Shown: in pieces, positions 59,635 to 64,000 of the stretch | Layout: the number at the start of each line of letters is the position of its first letter | Numbering within the stretch: position 1 is the stretch's first letter | DNA from: Paenibacillus sp. D2_2 | GTDB taxonomy: Bacteria > Bacillota > Bacilli > Paenibacillales > Paenibacillaceae | Direction of reading: 5' to 3' | NCBI RefSeq assembly: GCF_031199965.1 | Contig: NZ_CP133605.1 | Location: 3,380,501-3,444,500 of the forward strand | Length of the DNA: 64,000 nt | Position numbers and translations under genes: made by a program | Notes under the pieces: model-generated | What the model saw: the letters and a program-made list of their open reading frames with translations, nothing else | What the model was told of the DNA's origin: nothing | Database searches by the model: none

Positions 59635-60143
59635 ATGAAACAACTGCTTACCTTAGTGTTAAGCGGATTGACGAGCCTGCTGTTATTGTTCAGCAGTTTT
59701 CTGCCCCCGCATCCGCAGCATCTGCAGAAGACACTACCGAACAAGGAACGACGCAGACCTCACTGGAGCACGGTAAACAACGGCATCGGCATGGATGCCA
59801 TGGTGCACATATCCTAGGCGACTCCGCTAAGCTGCTTGGTATAGAACCTAAAAGTCTTGTCCAACAGTTAAAGCAGGGTAAGACGCTACTCCAGATTGCC
59901 CAAGCGAGCAAAGGCTGGAATGAACAGGAGTTCATCAAAAGACTGGCTGAATCTGCGACGATTCAAATTGACCTAGCCCTCGCGTTAGGCAAGATCGATC
60001 AAGCTAAAGCGGATAAAATGAAAGCCGATCTTCCGAACAGATTGAAAACGGCTGTGAACCGTGCCTGGAAAGATGAGCCGCGAAGCAATCCGACTACAGA
60101 CTATCAGAATAACAAAATTAGCTGGATCCCGCCACAGGCTTAA
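59635..60143 (+). CDS. Small secreted helical protein, one frame break
   Basis: A signal peptide (MKQLLTLVLSGLTSLLLLFS) leads, after one missing base near 59697-59700, into FSAPASAASAEDTTEQGTTQ and a helical domain of about 110 residues: GDSAKLLGIEPKSLVQQLKQ, then GKTLLQIAQASKGWNEQEFI. This pattern, a LGI...L...L..G.sl.eIA repeat, is seen in short exported Bacillota proteins of unknown function. The total after repair is 169 residues. The chosen start has AAGGGATGAG upstream. The 200 bases before it (59436-59634) hold no other feature that I can support. Confidence 0.7.
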
Positions 60144-60150
60144 GTAAAGA

Positions 60151-60188
60151 AAACAGGAGTGTCGATTGTCACATCGGCACTCCTGTTC
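60151..60188 (+). terminator. Hairpin after the small secreted protein gene
   Basis: AACAGGAGTGTCGAT and ATCGGCACTCCTGTT form a 15-bp stem with one mismatch. The U tract is poor. It also faces the convergent AI-2E-family gene. Confidence 0.7.
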
Positions 60189-60216
60189 TAATGCTGTCAT
60201 TCATGTGGCTTTAATA

Positions 60217-61282
60217 TTAATCAGTCTTTGCTACCTTGCCTATTAGCTTCTTCGGCGAAATATCCTCTACTGGTACCTCTAATACATCAAGCAGGAACAT
60301 GAAAACAGGTACCCCTACAATGAGCCCCAGACCCCAAAGAAGTGCTCGGATATGAGCAGGATTAGGAAGGTATAGAAGATAGGTAAATGAGTCTTATTAG
60401 ACATAAACTTCGGATTCAATACATAGGTCTCAGCCGCATGAACAATGGCAATCATGATCAGTACATATATGATCTTAACCAATCCGCCGATTTTGAAGGC
60501 GATCGCACATAGAGGAATCAAAGAAATAATAACCCCCATGACTGGAATAAGACCAAGCAGGAAAATCATAATGCCGAGCGCAAACAAATTCGGGAAACCG
60601 AAAATCCAAAGAAATATCGTAGAGATCATCGCGTTAATCATCGCGATGAGGAATTGAACTTCAATCACTTTACCAAAGGAATGAACGAACTTCTTACCAA
60701 AATACTCCAGTTCAACGAAAAGTCCGGATAGACGGCTCTCTTTGAATTTGGACGTAAAATTCGTAACTTTTTCTTTTTCAAGCAGGAAGAACAAACTTAA
60801 AATAATCGCGATGAACAAATTCAAGCTCCATTGACCGATATCCGTAGCGGTCTTGAGCAGGAAATCAAAGCCCTGACCAAGATACTTCGTAATGTCAATG
60901 TCCTGAATCGATTCCACCAGGAAATTAAGAATAATATTGTCCGGTAGATTAGTTGGAGGGTTGCTGTAAAAGAGAGCACCTGATTGACAAGATCGGTAAG
61001 CTCCTCAACAAAGACAGGCAAGTAATAATAAACCGTAGTTGCCAGTCCGCCGACCATTAGAATGTAAATTAACAATACGGTTATTTTTCGATTAATTTTG
61101 AACAATTTGTCCACATGTCTCGTTATGAACCGATGCAGGCGATTGATCAAATAGGTCAGAATAAATGTAATAAGAATCATGTTAAGCATACTGCGGGATA
61201 CGTAGAGCACGAAGATGGCAACCAAAAGTGCAATTACCCTGCGAAATCCGGGGATTTGAAACAACTCTTTAAAGAATGTCAT
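60217..61282 (-). CDS. AI-2E family permease, two frame breaks
   Basis: A 355-residue (repaired) protein with about eight membrane segments of the PerM/AI-2E-exporter superfamily. The N-terminal membrane hairpin is VIALLVAIFVLYVSRSMLNM. The C-terminal helices carry IFGFPNLFALGIMIFLLGLI and PVMGVIISLIPL. The ending is FFGVWGLIVGVPVFMFLLDV to LIGKVAKTD. One T is missing near 60968-60971 and one G near 60324-60327. Members include ion-coupled antiporters and a few autoinducer-2 exporters, so the name does not define the substrate. Confidence 0.85.
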
Positions 61283-61435
61283 TATAAGCGACCTGCTCCT
61301 TCATCAATGGACTAAAGCAAAATATAAATTTATCTTAAGCTAGCGCCTGCTACAAAGCAAGAACCAAGCTCTAAATTTAATATTATGTATATATTTCTAT
61401 AACACACTAAAGCTATAACGCGACACCGTGTGTTC

Positions 61436-61464
61436 TTGCCATTTTACAATCACAAGCATATAAT
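61436..61464 (+). promoter_or_regulatory. Promoter of the aroA T-box transcript
   Basis: TTGCCA, a 17-base spacer and TATAAT, about 340 bases before aroA. Transcription would start near 61471, giving a typical T-box leader length. Confidence 0.8.
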
Positions 61465-61470
61465 TTCGTA

Positions 61471-61742
61471 AAATAACTTTTGAAAATATTGTTAACCATG
61501 ACAATGATGGAGAAAAGTAAGTAGATGCGTCCTGACAGGGACGGTGGTGCCGAAGATTGAGAGCACCCGCGGGAGCCGCGCTGCTGAAGTTCACTCCGGA
61601 GTTGGTTCCTGAACGCCGCATGGCAGGTAGGGAATTCCGGCCGCACACCGTTATCTGTGTCTAGAGCTGAGAAACAAGAAGGTTGTCTAACAAGGGTGGT
61701 ACCGCGGAGAAATCCGTCCCTTGATGGACTGCCTTTTTTTGT
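61471..61742 (+). promoter_or_regulatory. T-box riboswitch leader of aroA
   Basis: The T-box sequence AAGGGTGGTACCGCGG is at 61692-61707, followed by a terminator stem (CGGAGAAATCCG within AAGGG/CCCTT arms) and a T run at 61734-61741. Upstream is a long GC-rich Stem I region with a GAGAGC bulge and base arms ATGCG/CGCAT. Binding of uncharged tRNA would favour the antiterminator. The specifier codon could not be fixed by eye. UGG (Trp) just after CGCA, or UUC (Phe) further on, are candidates, and both fit aromatic synthesis. Confidence 0.92.
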
Positions 61743-61805
61743 TTAGAGAAGTACACAAGATAAGTAGTCCTATTTCAAAAATATGATAACGAGGAGTGTT
61801 AAAAC

Positions 61806-62878
61806 ATGAGCAATAATTTAGATGAATTGCGCACCAAGCTGGATACCGTTAACAAGGAACTGCTCCGACTGCTTAACGAACGCGCAGAAGTCGTTAAAGC
61901 CATCGGGGAAATCAAGGAGAAGCAAGGCGTGCCTAAATTCGATCCGGTGCGTGAAAGAAAAATGCTCGACGAACTAACCGCCCTCAACCCTGGTCCTTTC
62001 AGAGATGCTTCGATTAAGCATATTTTCAAGGAAATATTCAAAGCTTCTCTAGATTTACAAGAGGATGATCACAAGCGCCAATTGCTTGTCAGCCGCAAGA
62101 AGCAGCCAGAGAATACGGTTATCGATGTGAAAGGAAATCTGATCGGTAGCACAGCTCAAGTGATGATTGCTGGTCCTTGCTCTGTAGAATCTTACGAACA
62201 ATTAAGAACAGTTGCTGCTGCATTAAAAGAAGCTGGCATCAAAGTAATGCGAGGCGGCGCATTCAAACCAAGAACCTCGCCATATGACTTCCAAGGCTTA
62301 GGCGTTGAAGGCCTGAAGATGCTGAATGAGGTTGCCAATGAGTTCGGTCTGGCGACGATCAGCGAAATTGTTCATCCTGCACACATCGAGCTCGCTGAAC
62401 AATACATCGACGTAATTCAGATCGGTGCCCGCAACATGCAGAACTTTGAACTACTGAAGGCAGCTGGTGAAGCTAAAATCCCGGTTCTGCTCAGAGAGGT
62501 ATCGCGGCTACGTTGGAAGAGTTCGTACATGCAGCCGAATATATCGTCGTTAAAGGTAACACCCAGGTAATGCTGATCGAACGTGGTATCCGGACTTACG
62601 AGAAATGGACTCGCAACACTCTGGACATTTCCGCCGTACCGTTACTTAAACAAGAGACTCATCTGCCGGTACTCGTCGATGTGACTCATTCCACGGGACG
62701 CAAGGATATCCTTCTCCCATGTGCCAAAGCTGCGCTGGCGGCCGGTGCAGACGGTATCATGGTCGAGGTTCACCCTGATCCACAGACCGCTCTGTCCGAT
62801 GCCGCACAGCAGCTTGATATTCCGCAATTCCAGCAGCTGTGGGAAGGAATCCGGAAGTCCGGTTTATTCACAGAGTAG
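61806..62878 (+). CDS. aroA: Bifunctional chorismate mutase / DAHP synthase, one frame break
   Basis: The first enzyme of aromatic amino-acid synthesis: it joins phosphoenolpyruvate and erythrose-4-phosphate to DAHP. An N-terminal AroQ chorismate-mutase domain (about 1-85, [20 protein letters not shown]) gives feedback control by chorismate and prephenate, as in B. subtilis AroA. The DAHP synthase core has [32 protein letters not shown] and [14 protein letters not shown]. The frame breaks at 62490-62493, where one A is missing so that PVLLK runs into [20 protein letters not shown]. Repaired length is 357 residues. GAGGAGTG precedes the ATG. Control is by the T-box leader. Confidence 0.95.
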
Positions 62879-62888
62879 GTGACTATTA

Positions 62889-63202
62889 AATAAGTGTTCA
62901 AAAAGTCCGATTTTCAGCACCGAGCAAGTTTAGATGAAACTAGGGCCTGAGGAGCGCAGCGTACGTACGTGAGTACCTAAAGATATTTCCGTAGGAAACA
63001 TGACTTCGTAAGCATTTGCTTAGGCCCAGTTGAATTCATTCGATGCCGAGCTAACTTTCAGTGTGACTTCGTGTTAGATATAGAATTTATTCGTTATCAG
63101 CAGAGCTGATGAAATTCTATATCGCAAGAAAACCTACCTTTGGATCGAGGTCGCTCAACCTTGAATTGGCTTCGATTAGGTTTTCTTATCTCAAAAGCGG
63201 AC
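62889..63202 (-). repeat. Dispersed hairpin repeat, copy K (near full length, inverted)
   Basis: Starts GTGTTCAAAAAGTCCGATTT-TCAGCACCGAG and ends ATCTCAAAAGCGGACAGG, where the usual terminal CTTTTTGAAC is lost. It contains the inner GATATAGAATT arms with CATCAGCTCTGCTGATG and an AAGAAAACCTA/TAGGTTTTCTT pair. It is the reverse orientation of copies A-F, and its truncated end runs into the lactonase gene. Confidence 0.8.
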
Positions 63203-64000
63203 AGGTTTTACGCAGACAGGCTTGGATACTTCAGCCGAATGTCCGGTGAACGTCAGCTTGCCGCTGCTTCGATCGATTCTGAACAGTACCAGATTGTTGG
63301 AATCCCGATTTGCGGCAAGCAAATGCTCACCGTCCGGCGTGATGGCAAAATGACGCGGATGTCCTCCCTCGGAAGAGACGAATTCAACCAGCGATAACTT
63401 CCCACTCTCCGGATCAATAGCGAATTGAACGATGCTGTCATGACCGCGATTCGAACCATATAAGAAACGACCATCCTCAGAGATCGCCACCTCAGCCGTC
63501 GTATTCTCTCCTTGGAAATCGGCTGGTAAGGTCGATAGTGTCTCGAGTTCAGTTAAGCTTCCACTCTCCGTATCAAAGGTAAATGCCGTGAGGGAGGATC
63601 CTACCTCATTAATCGAATAGAGCCACTTCCCATTCGGATGAAACGCCATATGACGCGGTCCGCTTGCCGGCTGCATTACAGCTTCACTTAGGTATACCAG
63701 CTTGTCTTCCTCTTGATCAAGCTCATACACTTTAATTCGATCAAGTCCCAGATCAGCAACCATTGCGAAGCGGTTATCCGGACTGAATTGAACGGAATGT
63801 GGATGTGGGCGATCCTGCCGATCTGGATCCGCTCCATGACCTGTATGCTGCTGTACATCTGACAATCCAGCCAATGTACCATCAGCTGCTATTTTCACCA
63901 GACCCACATTACCACCATGATAGCCTGACACAGCTAAATAGCTGCTGCTATGATCGATTTGAATATGGGAGCTAGAAGGCTGGATCGTAAGAGTACGATT
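63191..64000 (-). CDS. Lactonase family (6-phosphogluconolactonase-like) beta-propeller, 5' part outside the window
   Basis: The last 269 codons of a seven-bladed beta-propeller of the YkgB/Pgl (cycloisomerase-2) family, probably hydrolysing 6-phosphogluconolactone. Repeating blade phrases are DRPHPHSVQFSPDNRFAMVA, GPRHMAFHPNGKWLYSINEV, AEVAISEDGRFLYGSNRG and HPRHFAITPDGEHLLAANRD. The frame is open to base 64000, so the start lies beyond the window. The C-terminus ends PVCVKPVRF and a TGA (63191-63193) that belongs to the terminal sequence of repeat copy K. The family usually ends in PxCIKF-like residues, so the last few residues seem to have been replaced by repeat DNA. Confidence 0.88.
   Translation of the reverse strand, partial: NRTLTIQPSSSHIQIDHSSSYLAVSGYHGGNVGLVKIAADGTLAGLSDVQQHTGHGADPDRQDRPHPHSVQFSPDNRFAMVADLGLDRIKVYELDQEEDKLVYLSEAVMQPASGPRHMAFHPNGKWLYSINEVGSSLTAFTFDTESGSLTELETLSTLPADFQGENTTAEVAISEDGRFLYGSNRGHDSIVQFAIDPESGKLSLVEFVSSEGGHPRHFAITPDGEHLLAANRDSNNLVLFRIDRSSGKLTFTGHSAEVSKPVCVKPVRF

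Noticed and set aside
61500..61660. GC-rich region before aroA as part of an rRNA or tRNA gene
   Set aside because: It is the Stem I part of a T-box leader. The T-box motif, terminator and promoter are all in place.

Overview
The window looks like a chromosome segment of a Gram-positive spore-former of the Paenibacillus type (Bacillota, Paenibacillaceae). The main support is gene order. Read on the minus strand from about 29.2 kb to 0.2 kb it follows the Bacillus-type ylbN-rpmF-fapR-plsX-fabH-fabD-fabG-acpP-fabF-rnc-smc-ftsY-ylxM-ffh-rpsP-khpA-rimM-trmD, then rplS-lepB-rbgA-rnhB. The ylbM/sepM/ylbJ/coaD/rsmD group sits next to it at 29.6-34.9 kb. Other hints are the sporulation gene ylbJ, helD, a T-box leader, copper-amine-oxidase-like N-terminal domains in three secreted proteins, and moderate GC. 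Genus is inferred, not proven. LAYOUT. 0.2-3.7 kb: rnhB, rbgA, lepB, rplS. 3.7-9.6 kb: an AT-rich accessory stretch separating trmD from rplS. It holds a broken CoiA-like gene, a cold-shock gene, a broken tyrosine recombinase, a secreted copper-amine-oxidase-like protein, a P-loop kinase and a polysaccharide deacetylase interrupted by a stop codon. 9.6-28.5 kb: translation, secretion, chromosome-segregation and fatty-acid genes, with a FapR operator upstream of fapR. A HlyIII gene and a serine hydrolase are inserted. 28.7-34.9 kb: ylbN, tmcAL, sepM, ylbJ, coaD, rsmD. 35.4-49.9 kb: GH112 phosphorylase, gpmA, an HD phosphohydrolase, a TPR protein, a MarR-MMPL efflux pair, rpiA with a GNAT gene, a DsbA-like thioredoxin, an MFS transporter and helD. 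49.9-58.2 kb: a candidate small RNA, a giant beta-helix exoprotein of about 2,280 residues and its membrane-anchored foldase-like partner. 58.4-64 kb: a FUSC-type exporter, a small secreted protein, an AI-2E-family permease, T-box-controlled aroA, and the 3' part of a lactonase gene. TWO FEATURES CUT ACROSS THE WINDOW. First, a dispersed, hairpin-rich repeat family with inverted termini (consensus AGAGGTWGTTYAAAAAGTCC) is present as full, deleted, collapsed and single-end copies, almost all in intergenic DNA. Second, about 27 small indels, nearly all base losses and often in G/C runs, break the frames of otherwise well-conserved and mostly essential genes (ffh, smc, plsX, fabG, rnc, rbgA, rsmD, aroA, helD). 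These are most likely consensus-sequence errors, so I annotate those genes as single CDSs with the break position given. No CRISPR array, rRNA, tRNA, prophage or recognised defence system was seen. The most novel-looking items are the repeat family, the exoprotein/foldase pair and the small-RNA candidate beside helD.
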